DNA of 64,000 nucleotides from Diplonema japonicum (lineage: Eukaryota; Euglenozoa; Diplonemea; Diplonemida; Diplonemidae), in contig OZ025673.1 in assembly GCA_964019335.1 (NCBI GenBank), positions 434,001-498,000 of the forward strand, read 5' to 3'. Positions 22,378 through 32,066 of this stretch are shown in pieces. The notes beneath the pieces were generated by a model. That model saw only the letters and a list, made by a program, of their open reading frames with translations. It did no database searches and had not been told where the DNA came from. Position 1 is the first letter of the stretch. Every line of letters starts with the position of its first letter. Made by a program: the position numbers and the translations under genes.

Positions 22378-22857
22378 GACCGGGGGGAGGGGAAAAAAAA
22401 CAAAGAAACGAGTTCGAAACGACAAGTTTTCTTTTTTTTTTTTCTCTTTTTTTTTTTTTTTAAATCCCGCTATCCTGTATACACGGCATGATGACAGGGG
22501 TCGCCAGAGGGCCCCGAGGAGAGAAAAAAAAAAAAAGAAGAAAGTAGACGAATAGGACGGAAGTCAGTACAAACACAAAAATATAAAAATAAGAGATGGA
22601 ATGAGGAGGCCAGCGTTGGTGGCACCCTACACAAGAACTGTTTGCTTGAGTACAGGGGGCGCACCTCGGCCGAGCTGTAGCTTCTTCTGCATTCCGTTGC
22701 AACCTGTATAGGCGCGAATGGGATGACCGACGAGGAGGTCTCCTCGTCATCCCCGCCACCTGAGGAGGGAGTCGATCCCGACCCTCGAGATCTAGCCCGC
22801 AGAGCAAGCCCTTTGAAGCAAAAAAAAAAAAAAAAAAAAAAGACAAAAGGCATCGTT
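21556..22857. other. Intergenic region with homopolymers
   Basis: It holds G/C, A and T runs and a loosely repeated CCCCCTTAGT / ACTAAGGGGG pair (about 22000 and 22115). A normal-composition stretch at about 22600-22800 has no convincing frame and is probably 3' flank of the next gene upstream on this strand. No tRNA-like box was found. Confidence 0.4.
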
Positions 22858-23808
22858 TTAAATTGAATGCACAACAGGACCATTGTTGTTGAGCGGCTGC
22901 AGCATCTTTGAGTCCGAGATGCCCAGAACAGGCACCTCAACGGCAGCCTTCGCAAGGGACAAGGTTTTTCGAACTTTTTTTGAATGAGCGAAATCCACAG
23001 TAGTTGAGAACAGGCTATAGAGGCAGGCACCCGTGAAGGCTCCTATCCATCCGAATATCCCACCCATAAAGTCAATGAAGGACTGCCCGTCGCTGTGGAC
23101 CACACGCGTGACTGTAAACGAAGAGGCTTGGATGAACACTTGTATCCGGTTTTTCGGAAATTTCGGGAACTGCGTCACGCTGAACTTCGTGGTGTTCGTC
23201 ACGACACCGGAGAGAGATACCTCTTGCTCCTGTGAAAAGAACAGCTGCCCCTTTTGGCCCGGGCCGACAAAGGTGGGGATGCCAATTTTTTTCAAACTTA
23301 CATCGACGCCATTCTCAAGGTCGTTTATCGCCTTTTGATCACCAACAGGGATAAGAACCACGTCGCCTGTCTCCCATGCGTTCTCCGCACAAGTACTATA
23401 ATCAACAAGCTCTGAATCGTTGCTGTTAACCAACACTAGTGTCAGCACGATCATATCGAACGGGCTGAAGAAGTAGTGCCCCGCTTCCCGCAGGGCAGTG
23501 CTGTTCAGCATGACATTCCCGTCAGCTCTATTCGCGATGGCTTCATTGCAGGACCACGATTGTGTGTTCCCCAGCAGGAAGTCAGTTATGAACGAGCAGT
23601 TTGCAATGGTAAACTTGCACGTAGCTGACACGTCCCCCACCACTGTCACCCATGGTGCGTCCAGCGTGTCCATATTCTTGAATTCCGTTTTCGTCTTCGC
23701 CTTCCTCCCCGAGTTCTGGTACTCGATGCTCAGCTTCACGACGATATACAAAACCACCGCCCACATCGCAAGCAGAAACAGAGATTTCAACACCACCTTG
23801 ACCCGCAT
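22858..23808 (-). CDS. Two-transmembrane protein, family copy 3 of 3
   Basis: The protein has 316 residues starting MRVKVVLKSLFLLAMWAVV. It has the family features: TM1, KTKTEFKNMDTL..PWVTV, a Cys-containing loop, LKKIGIPTFVGPGQKGQLFF, SSFTVTRVVHSDGQSFIDFM and the Gly-rich TM2. The acceptor is one of the clearest in the window: TTCTTCTTTTTACTC followed by ACTTTTCAG at 23831-23839, then a GC-rich leader. This copy shares TNTTKFS(V/F)TQF with copy 2 and FPKF(P/S)K with copy 1, so the three arose by tandem duplication and have since diverged. Confidence 0.7.
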   Translation of the reverse strand: MRVKVVLKSLFLLAMWAVVLYIVVKLSIEYQNSGRKAKTKTEFKNMDTLDAPWVTVVGDVSATCKFTIANCSFITDFLLGNTQSWSCNEAIANRADGNVMLNSTALREAGHYFFSPFDMIVLTLVLVNSNDSELVDYSTCAENAWETGDVVLIPVGDQKAINDLENGVDVSLKKIGIPTFVGPGQKGQLFFSQEQEVSLSGVVTNTTKFSVTQFPKFPKNRIQVFIQASSFTVTRVVHSDGQSFIDFMGGIFGWIGAFTGACLYSLFSTTVDFAHSKKVRKTLSLAKAAVEVPVLGISDSKMLQPLNNNGPVVHSI

Positions 23809-23830
23809 CGCCCCCGCCCACCCCCCCTGC

Positions 23831-23860
23831 CTGAAAAGTGAGTAAAAAGAAGAAAAACGA
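23831..23860 (-). promoter_or_regulatory. Predicted spliced-leader acceptor
   Basis: Minus-strand CGTTTTTCTTCTTTTTACTC then ACTTTTCAG, 22 nt before the ATG at 23808. Confidence 0.5.
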
Positions 23861-24125
23861 GGGGTGGGGTGGGATAATGAAATTCAACACATCTAAGGGG
23901 AAAAAAAAGTCTTGGGGAGGGGCAATAGGGGGACACAACGATGCAGCGATGCAGAAGGGGGAAAAAAAGGCGATGCTTAAGGGCCAATCCCACTTGAGGA
24001 CCACGCCCCCAAAAAAGAAAAATCCGGCACCGCCTGCACTGCCATGCCTCAAGACCTGTCTAAATTAATCTAGAAAATAGCATATCTAACATAACGGGGG
24101 GGGGGGGGGGGGTTCGGGAAAGATG

Positions 24126-27100
24126 TCACGGAACGAAGACATGGGAGTTCCTACGGGTGTGGGGGGGCCTTGTCATGGAGCTGTTGCGGGAGTGGCCAGA
24201 GTTGGAGCGTCGCGGGCGAGAGAGGGAGGTGGTGGAGGTAACAGAGTGGCGCCTAGTAGCGGTGTGGGCAGTGGGAAGGATGGACAGCGAGAGAATTACT
24301 GTGCTGTGGTCACCGTTAAGTGACTTGAAGCGCCAGGTGCGCGCCATGGAGTCCTTGGCCTTGGGGTCGTCCGAGACAGAAACCTGCACCAGACGACGCT
24401 TGTCAACTGCTATACGCGTACCGTAGGTGGTAGGCGACACATCGAAGTCAGCACCTGTGGAAGACAGTTTTAGCGAGAGTACTGTGGGTGTGGCTGACCC
24501 CCCGCCTATAACCTTCCATGAACTGCTGTCAAGTTCGTCATCTGACTGTTCCTTGTACGCCGCCGCTGCGATCTGTTGCTCCTTCTCCGCTACTAGCTGC
24601 TGCCATATCGCCACTTCTTTCTGCCAATCTTCGTCGCTCCTTTGGATCTCCATTTTAGAGTGCAGCCTCACAGCCTCCATGTCCTTCATCACCTGGTCGC
24701 AGAATGCGGCGATCTGTGCGTCATGTTGAGCTTCCTGTTCCTTCAGCTTTGTTGACACAGCAGCTTGTTCCACAGACAGCTTCTTGTTCTTCTCTGTGAT
24801 TGCTCGCAGTTTGTCTTCCATCGCTTGTCTCTCTAATGTGCCCCACGGTAAGTTTTCCTCAGTCAAGATGCCGACCTCTCTTGTGATGTGTGTCACGGGC
24901 GTCGTGCTTGCGTGTTGGCTCTCAACAATGCTAATCTCTTGTGTGCGCTTCTTGTCAAGCTCCGTGCGGAGCAACGCAACTTCCGTGTGCGAGCTCTCGA
25001 TGACGGAGGTAAGGCTCTTCATCTGCTCCTTGAGACTGCTCGCTTCAGTTTTAAGCTGCTCGATTTCTTTTTTATAGATTTCGATGGTTCTGTCCTTGAC
25101 ATCTGCATCCCTTGCAGTCATCAGGAGGTTTTCCCTCAGATCTCCCGCCTCTGCCTCTGCCTCTTCCATCTTTCTTTTTATTGTACTCTGCTCCGCGATA
25201 AGCACTCTCACTGTTTCTTCTGTCTTCTTGAGTTCGTTCCCTAAGCCGCTCCTCATGTCTTCAAACCCGTTTTCAGATGTCTCGTGGTGTCTTGTCGGCG
25301 GGGTGATGCCGCTGAGCTCAGGCGACGCCATGAACGACGCGTGAGACCTCGAAGGCGTGTGCGGCGCAGGGCTGCCGCCCGGTTGCACCTGTTTTATTTT
25401 CTTCTTCTTCTTCTCCGTTCAATGGCATACCAGTCTTGACAGAACCCGGCAGAAGGAGGCCCACAAATCTCGCGAGGAGGTGCGCAGTAAGAACGGCTGT
25501 TTAGATTCTCCAAAAGATTCTTCAGCAGCATACCTGAGTTGACAGTGAGTTGTCGTGCTTCGGAATGAAGCCAAAATAGTACATTTTAGGATCCGATGCT
25601 TTGGGGTGGGTGGAGGGGTCATGCGGCAGGCCGTCTGCACGGAAGCGTGACACGAACTGCTGCTGCGACGCGTAGAACCTGTCGATTGTGTGCTGTCTAT
25701 CAAGTACCATACCTCACTCCCTTCACGAGGGCAGGGTCTTTACGTTCATAATCTTCAGTCCTTTCGAAGTACTGCAAGCAAGTAGCATCTGCTACGAACC
25801 AACGTCTGGTCCACGAAGCGGGCTTGTGTCCCGTCGACATTCCCAACTTGAACAGCTCCCCCTGCACAGGGATGTCCAGCTCCACTTGTGAGATGTCTCT
25901 CTGGGAGGTGTCACCTCTGCCAGGTGTCGAGTAGCTGATGGATTTGTTCCTCTCGTGGGTGAGCTCCTCCTCGGAGCGCTTCAAGGCCGTTTCCGTTTTC
26001 TTTAGTAACTGTGCGAGGGACTGCCGTTGGCGTTCTTCATCTGCGCGTGTCAGCTCGGCACGGCGTACCTCGGCTTCTAACTGCTGGATCTTCTCCTGCA
26101 GCTCGGTGTTTGATACTTCGTAGACTGCGCGCATCCTTGCGACTTGCGTGATGGACTGGTCGCTGCCCTGCTCGCGTAGCTCTGCTAGTTCACTCTGCAG
26201 CTTTGTCACCGTCTCGACAAGTTCACTGTTGCGCTCCATCTGTGTTTCCAGCTCTCTCTCTACCTTCTTAATCCTCTTTGCTGCTTCGGTGTTGCTGCTG
26301 TCGTTCGTGGTAAACGACTCGCGTGCCTTGGCAGCTTCTGCCTGTACCTTGGAAGCTTCTGCTCGTGCTTTAATGACTTCTGCCCGTGCCTGCTTCTCGC
26401 TCGCTGTCAACGTCACGATCTCTGCCTCCAATGCCTTCCTATCAGAGCTTTCTTCCGTGATTTCTGTAATGAGCCTTTCCAGACGCCTTCCTGCTGTGGC
26501 TATCATGTCGGGCGCTGAAACCATCGGCAGTTCTTCGTTTGGAAGCAGCCTCTCAAACACGCCCCGCATCTCAGACTTGACAGCCTCTACATCCGCCTGC
26601 GCGTGGTCTAGATCGGTCTGCACCTTGTGCAGCATCACCCCTGCCTCGGCAGTCAAACCTTCCGCCTCCTCGCTCTGCTTTTGAAGAGTAATAAATCTCG
26701 TTTTAAGGGCTTCGTATTCAGACTTGAACCCCCCTTCCGAACTCTGTGCAGCTTTAAGGCGGTCGGTGAGTTGTTGGTTTTCGAATCGTAGCGTTTTTGC
26801 GTTGTTTTCAAGCTGTACTATTTCGTTTTCTTGCATCCTAAGCATGGACTTGTGCCTCTCGACGACAGCAGCGTCCGGTTCGTAGTGGCTGCTTTGCTGA
26901 TAAGATGGTGTTGGGGTGGGCTGCACTGGCTGCGGCGGTGGTGTGGACGAAGGTGTGCGTGGTGGACCCCCTGGGGTTACCTTAGGTGTGTGCGCTCCCT
27001 GTCCTTGCGGATAAAGAGGCGGCTTGTGCAAGCCAGCGAGCCCTTGTCCCGCCCCTGATTGCGATGCTGGCGGTCCCGATAGTGGATCGTAAGGCTTACT

Positions 27101-27175
27101 TTCAAACCCATTCTCATTAATGTCCAAGTCGTCCCCCCGCATGTACTGGTCAAACACCCGCTGTCGGTCCGACAT
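24126..27175 (-). CDS. PH-domain protein with long coiled coils
   Basis: Four exons (25713-27175, 25534-25678, 25431-25496, 24126-25388) give 978 residues. Introns are 34, 37 and 42 nt, all starting GTATG. Order: Pro-rich N-terminus; coiled coil at about 110-420; a PH domain starting near 445 (VQGELFKLGM...SWTRRWFVADATCLQYF) that continues through exons 2 and 3 and ends with the C-terminal helix DLWASFCRVLSRL; a second coiled coil; then a Ser/Arg-rich tail. The short introns fall inside the PH domain, and removing them restores it, which supports the model. PH domains bind phosphoinositides or proteins, so a membrane-associated scaffold is likely. The start follows CACCTTCAG at 27189. Confidence 0.8.
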
Positions 27176-27188
27176 GTTCCCCACCACA

Positions 27189-27222
27189 CTGAAGGTGCAA
27201 GCTAGATAGGGGGGAAAGGGGG
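27189..27222 (-). promoter_or_regulatory. Predicted spliced-leader acceptor of the PH-domain gene
   Basis: CCCCTTTCCCCCCTATCTAG then CTTGCACCTTCAG on the minus strand, 13 nt before the ATG. It excludes the in-frame upstream extension, which is only proline codons from the C-rich tract. Confidence 0.45.
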
Positions 27223-27569
27223 TGGGGGGTGGTGGGGGGGGGGGGGGATAAAACAAGCAACATTTTTTTTTTCTTTTCGCTTTCTGTTTTGTTTCGTCGC
27301 TCCTTATGGTTCATTCTTCCCACCACAAAAAGAAGAAGAAAAATATGGTGGATCAAAAGGGGGTATGGTACAAACAGGTACAATAATATAAATAGAATAA
27401 TAATAAAAATGGGAAACAACAACAAAAAGAGAAAAAACGGATATAAGTTTTTTTTTTTAAAATTCAATTCAACATAATCATCATTATTCAATAAGTAAAT
27501 TTGGAAGAAAAAAAAAAGTCAAACGTGTACAAAGAACGGGGGGGGGGGGGGGGGGGGAATGCTACCAAC

Positions 27570-27944
27570 TTATTGCTTCTGAGCAGGCCAAAGAGACCCA
27601 CCCCAACCAGGGTTGAAATTGACAGGGCCGCCCCAGCGGACCCAAGGAGGGCAATCGGCGCCACCAGGTACCTGAAATGGCGGGGCATAAGGCGGGGGGT
27701 TGCATGGGTTGGTGTTTCGTAGGCCAGGAGGGAGCGGCCTGAGCTGGTAAGGGTCAATGGTTTGTGGTGTCCTGTCGCAGTTGTTGTTCACAGGCATCTG
27801 ACGCGGTTCGGAGCAACAACAGCACTCCTGTTGCACCACGGGCTGTTGGCAACACCCACCATATCCCCTGTCAAGTGCTCTTGGCTGTGGCGGCTGGTAC
27901 ATCACCATAGGCTGAGGTGCCATGTTGCATGTGTTGCAAGACAT
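27570..27944 (-). CDS. Small Cys/Pro-rich protein
   Basis: The protein has 124 residues and no intron. It has an N-terminal CNTC pair, a CC pair and a CCCC run (QQECCCCSEPR), then a Pro/Gly/Trp-rich C-terminus (PPWVRWGGPVNFNPGWGG). There is no signal peptide or membrane segment. The composition resembles palmitoylated or metal-binding low-complexity proteins, but no family is recognised. A clear acceptor (CTTCTTCCTCCATCTTTCAG at 27968) lies 24 nt before the ATG. Confidence 0.6.
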   Translation of the reverse strand: MSCNTCNMAPQPMVMYQPPQPRALDRGYGGCCQQPVVQQECCCCSEPRQMPVNNNCDRTPQTIDPYQLRPLPPGLRNTNPCNPPPYAPPFQVPGGADCPPWVRWGGPVNFNPGWGGSLWPAQKQ

Positions 27945-28083
27945 GTCGGAGAGGGTAAATAGAAAACCTGAAAGATGGAGGAAGAAGAAGAATTTTAAAA
28001 AAAAAAAAGAAAAAAAAAAACGGATTATAAATAAGTTTTAAAAAGAGGTTAGAAAGGAAGGAGGGGGGGGAAAGAAAAAGTCT

Positions 28084-29391
28084 CTAGCAATAGTTAAACC
28101 CGGAAGCTATGGCAGGCTTGATAAGACTGTACATAGAATTGTACCCACAACTGTTTTTTTTTTTTTTTTTTTTTTCTTTTTTTTTTCTTTTTTTTGTACA
28201 ATATACCTGTGTAAGTTTTTCGTGAGCTGCATGATATTATTCTTTTTCTCGGCGGACCACTTCCGTCGCACTAAGAGGCAGTTTCCCTGAGACGATGACC
28301 TGTTGTATTCGCCTTCATTGCGCAACTTTAAGAACAGTGGGATGTTATTCGGGCACGGGGCCTCGAGAGCCCCTGTTCTACACCGCTTGGTCGGCAGCAC
28401 CACAGAGACAGGGATAAAGTCGTGTTTGTGCCCTTTTGCCCAGATATTGGTAGCGAGGGTCCCGTCTGCCTTGTACATTGCCAAGTGCATGTGAGCAAAT
28501 CTTGGTGTCTTCCCGTGTTCAAAGCATTTCGCGCCTGGGGTCTTGGCGTTGGGCTGGTACACCGTGTTACGGTCCAACATAAGGGAATACATCAGTTTAT
28601 TCTGGGAATCGAACTGTTTTTTTTTTCCTTCTTTTATTTTTTTTTTTCCCTCTGAAAATACCTTGTCAAGATCGGGGTGGAAATTGTTGACACACATCCC
28701 CTCGTTCCAAAACTCCAAGAGGAACCCGTGGATCATTTTGTTGAATTCTTCTTTGGTGCAGGCGTGGCTTGTTTCGCTGCAAGGGTGCACCTATAAAAAA
28801 AAAAACTTTTTTTTTTCATTCTTTTTTTTTCTTCATTCGAAACCATACTTGATTGGGCAACAGCGCGAAAAAATCAAAATCGTCATCTGCGTTGGTCATC
28901 CCACCCGCGCGGGATGCACCGATGAGGCCGCCTTCGTCGAGCCACCAGTGCGAGTTGATTTTATCGAATACTTTTGTCAGCTTTTTTACGTACTTCATGT
29001 TCAAGCTTGCTTCGCTGAAGGTATGACTACACGCATCGAGAAGTGTAGTGTCTGAAAAGTCAATGGGCTTCGCGTTGATGAGGTCGATCGGTGACTGCTT
29101 GGCAGTTTGCTTCATCTCTTCCTTGTCTTCATTCTCGTCTGCTTCCGTGCTGTCCTCCTCTGCTGGTTTCTTCGTCGGGCGCAATTTAGTCTTTTCCGGT
29201 TTTTTTACGGGCTTTTCACGGCGATTTGTTTTCTCTGCATATCTATCGATCGGAGCCCACCCCGATGCACCCCCTCCTCTACTGGGCACTTCCGGGCGTA
29301 GGGAATTCGCCACAAATAGCAACCACAGGAAAACAGGAGCAATCATCCCAAAAACTATATAAATCATACGTGGCCGGGTGGATGGTGGCAT
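28084..29391 (-). CDS. LicD/fukutin-type nucleotidyl- or phospho-transferase, type II membrane protein
   Basis: Four exons (28849-29391, 28662-28790, 28207-28613, 28084-28150) give 381 residues. Introns of 48-58 nt are filled with A/T runs. An N-terminal anchor (IYIVFGMIAPVFLWLLFV) and a basic stalk are followed by the LicD signature: WWLDEGGLIGASRAGG then NADDDFDF, the latter holding the acidic metal-binding residues. The C-terminal half contains HDFIPVSVVLP and several cysteines. Members transfer phosphocholine or ribitol phosphate to glycans (LicD, fukutin, FKRP), so a Golgi glycan-modifying role is inferred; the substrate is unknown. Confidence 0.75.
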
Positions 29392-29481
29392 TTTTTCCCC
29401 CCCCTCTTTTTTTGTTTCCCTCCGTTTTCTTCAAATTACTTTTCCCCCCATCCTGATTTTTTTTTTTTTTTTTTTTTTTTT

Positions 29482-29760
29482 TTATTTCGTCACGGTGAAT
29501 TTTGTGAAGTTCCCGTGTTCTGTGCCCCACTCAACGTGCACCCCGTCCACTCTCGATTTCGGGCTTCCCTTTGTCTCGCACCACAGCCTGAGTTCGTTTA
29601 AAGGTTTTTCCTCAGACGCCTCGGCCATAACTTCTACGGTGCCGTCGGGCAAGTTTCTCACCCACCCCACTAAACCCAGGCTTTCCGCTGTGGCTTTGGT
29701 GTGTTTTCTGAAAAACACCCCCTGGACCTTCCCCGACACTATCAAGTGCATGGACGGCAT
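29482..29760 (-). CDS. Acylphosphatase
   Basis: The protein has 92 residues, the usual acylphosphatase size. It contains the family signature VSGKVQGVFFRKHT, with the catalytic Arg in FFRKHT, and VRNLPDGTVEV, with the catalytic Asn. The enzyme hydrolyses the carboxyl-phosphate bond of acylphosphates in the cytosol. A second ATG three codons in (MHLIVSG) could also serve as start. The frame stays open upstream only through low-complexity codons. Confidence 0.9.
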   Translation of the reverse strand: MPSMHLIVSGKVQGVFFRKHTKATAESLGLVGWVRNLPDGTVEVMAEASEEKPLNELRLWCETKGSPKSRVDGVHVEWGTEHGNFTKFTVTK

Positions 29761-30096
29761 TTGGTGTCTTCTGGGTTTTCTTTTTCTCTTTTTTTTCAGA
29801 TATGATTTTAATCCAATTCCGCTTATAATCAAAAAGAGGAACTCAACAAGACCATTAAAAAAAAAAAGTACAAAAAAAAAAGGGGGATTTATGCCCACCC
29901 TTTTTTTTTTTTTTTTTTTTTTTTTCTTTTTCCTTCTGCAAAGAAAGAGAGGGGCGAAGAGGGGGAAAGGGGGAAAAGGCTTTTTTTTTCTTTTTTTTTT
30001 TCTTTTTTTTTTTGAGAAGAGCATCCATAAAAAAAAAAGTTTCTTTTTTTTTATTTCCTTCTGTTCTAAAAAAAAAAAAAAACTTAGCACCTTTTC
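29761..30096. other. Intergenic stretch of A and T runs
   Basis: It separates the acylphosphatase from the papain-like gene and contains only homopolymer-rich sequence and a probable acceptor for the acylphosphatase. Confidence 0.5.
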
Positions 30097-31191
30097 TTAT
30101 AATTCCTCAGGGACGAAGTTAAGCTCCCGTGTAGGTGTCATATCAACCTTTTTTTTTTTTTTCCCCCCAAAAAAAAAAATCCCTTCCCAAAACGTACCAT
30201 TCCAAACGTCGGGGATGTGTCAAGGCGGCAATGCTTCTTGCCGTACTCAATACGTGCGTAGCCCATCTCTCCCCATGAGGTTCCCCAGGAGTTCTTTACA
30301 ATCCAATACCTGAAGAAAAAAAATATATTTATTTATTTAAATTTTCCCCCCCCCTCCATACTTCATTCCGTCTTCCTCCCCGAACCCAACAATAGCAACT
30401 GCATGATCAACAGTAGAATCACAACTGCATTCTGTGATAATACCGGACTTGTAGGTAAGAAGTGTTGAAGAGCACATATGGGTGGCAACGGGACCAAGAA
30501 TGGCAAGAAATACAAGAATCTGACCTTCGTCATCAGGGAGATGACCGACCCCTTTGAGGGAAAACAGCGGTTTGGGTTTAGAACGGCGGGAACAGCGTGC
30601 GGTAGATGTGGGGTCGGTGATGGGGTACTGATCTGCAGTATGGATACCATCGACCTCGTTGAGCCACTCAAGAGCAGTTGTGGACCGTCCACCTTTGCAG
30701 CCATCATCAAGGTGATCGCAACGAAGGAACTCTTCAGTAGAGAGTAGTTCATTATCCCACCCCCCAAATGCACGTTGGCCTTCTAGAGTGGCTATAGCGG
30801 CGTGAGCCCATCCTGAGGCGCAGAGGCCCTGGTCAACGACTGGGTTGACTGCGTTTTTCATTCTCCAGTCCAGTGTTTTTGTCTCTGCCTTTCTTACCTT
30901 GTCATCGTCGAACAGATCGGGTTTTGGTTCGTCATCGAAGTCGACCTCAGCCCTCATGGTAGCGAATTCTTCTGTCGTCAGGTCGGCCAGCCCGTTCCCT
31001 CCAAACACCGCCTTTGGGTTTTTTTCCTGCATTTCTTTTGCCGCGTTCATGTTGTTCTCGAACGCCTCGCGTCTCATCTGCTTCTCCTCACCGTTGTACT
31101 CCCTGCCGTGTGCATCCATCCACGATTCGAATTCCCCCCCGCTGCCTTCCACTGCAGCGGCTGTCAAAGCCAATGCCAACACGGCTTTCAT
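30097..31191 (-). CDS. Papain-fold (C1A) protein with catalytic Cys replaced by Gly
   Basis: Three exons (30362-31191, 30198-30309, 30097-30147) give 330 residues; introns are 52 and 50 nt. There is a signal peptide ([16 protein letters not shown]), an I29-type inhibitor propeptide ([15 protein letters not shown]...[13 protein letters not shown]) and a papain-like domain. Where active enzymes have QGxCGSCW, this one has QGLCASGW, so the nucleophilic Cys is Gly. The His ([13 protein letters not shown]) and Asn ([20 protein letters not shown], the latter restored by splicing) are kept, and the oxyanion Gln is present. It is therefore probably a secreted or lysosomal pseudoprotease, perhaps an inhibitor or binding protein. 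The frame is intact, so it does not look like decay. Confidence 0.85.
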
Positions 31192-31326
31192 TTTTTTTTT
31201 TTTGTCCTTGTGATTTATACGTCGGGGATTTTAAAATTGGAAAAGGAGGGGGGGGAAAAAAAAAGGAGAAACAAATCGCAACTTTTTTTTTTCTTTTTTT
31301 TTTTTTCAATGGGAGAAACTGGTACC

Positions 31327-31358
<32 letters not shown>

Positions 31359-31430
31359 CCTCGCTACCATTTTCTATTCTTTTTTTTTTTTTTTGTTAGT
31401 GTTTCAATTGGGCGGTTTTTTTTTTTGTAT

Positions 31431-32020
31431 CTACGAAACGGGGGTTAGATTCAAGAATTCAGATAGAGCGGGACGCAGCATTCCTCCCCAAGGCTGCTTT
31501 GCCTTCTCCACGATCTCTGTCATGTACCAGTCGAGAGTTCGCCTGCGCTCCTCTAGCGCTTCACCGGTCACCTTGAGGAGAGACTTTGGGGGGAAAGGTT
31601 GATTGATGTCGTGGCCGTATTCCTTGCACTTGGCACGGAGGTCGAAGAAGTTGTTGTAGCGCTTGTAAACCTTCCAATGCTTCCCGTCGGGGGTGCTCAC
31701 ATCAACGACGTACCAGGTCACCCCGTCTCGCTCTTCATGTGTGAGCAGCCTGGCCGCCATGATGTTAAAGGGCTCGCTAGGAAGAGTGCCTTCTTCCTCA
31801 TCGGCGTCGTCTCCCTCGTAGCTGGCATACCACTTCCCAGGGCGTGGCTCTAATATCTCCTTGGGATGCCCACTGGACACGAAGTGCATGCTTCCTAAGC
31901 CGTTACCGATCCACACCTTCACAGGGGAGCCCAAGTTGCTCTCTTCCCACACCAGCTGCGACACGGATTTGCAACACCAGTCTCTCGGGTAGCATCTAAC
32001 TTCGTCCAAAGGAGGTTCCT

Positions 32021-32066
<46 letters not shown>

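Noticed and set aside
22600-22800. Possible tRNA or small RNA gene in a GC-rich patch
   Set aside because: No cloverleaf or B-box-like sequence could be found by eye.
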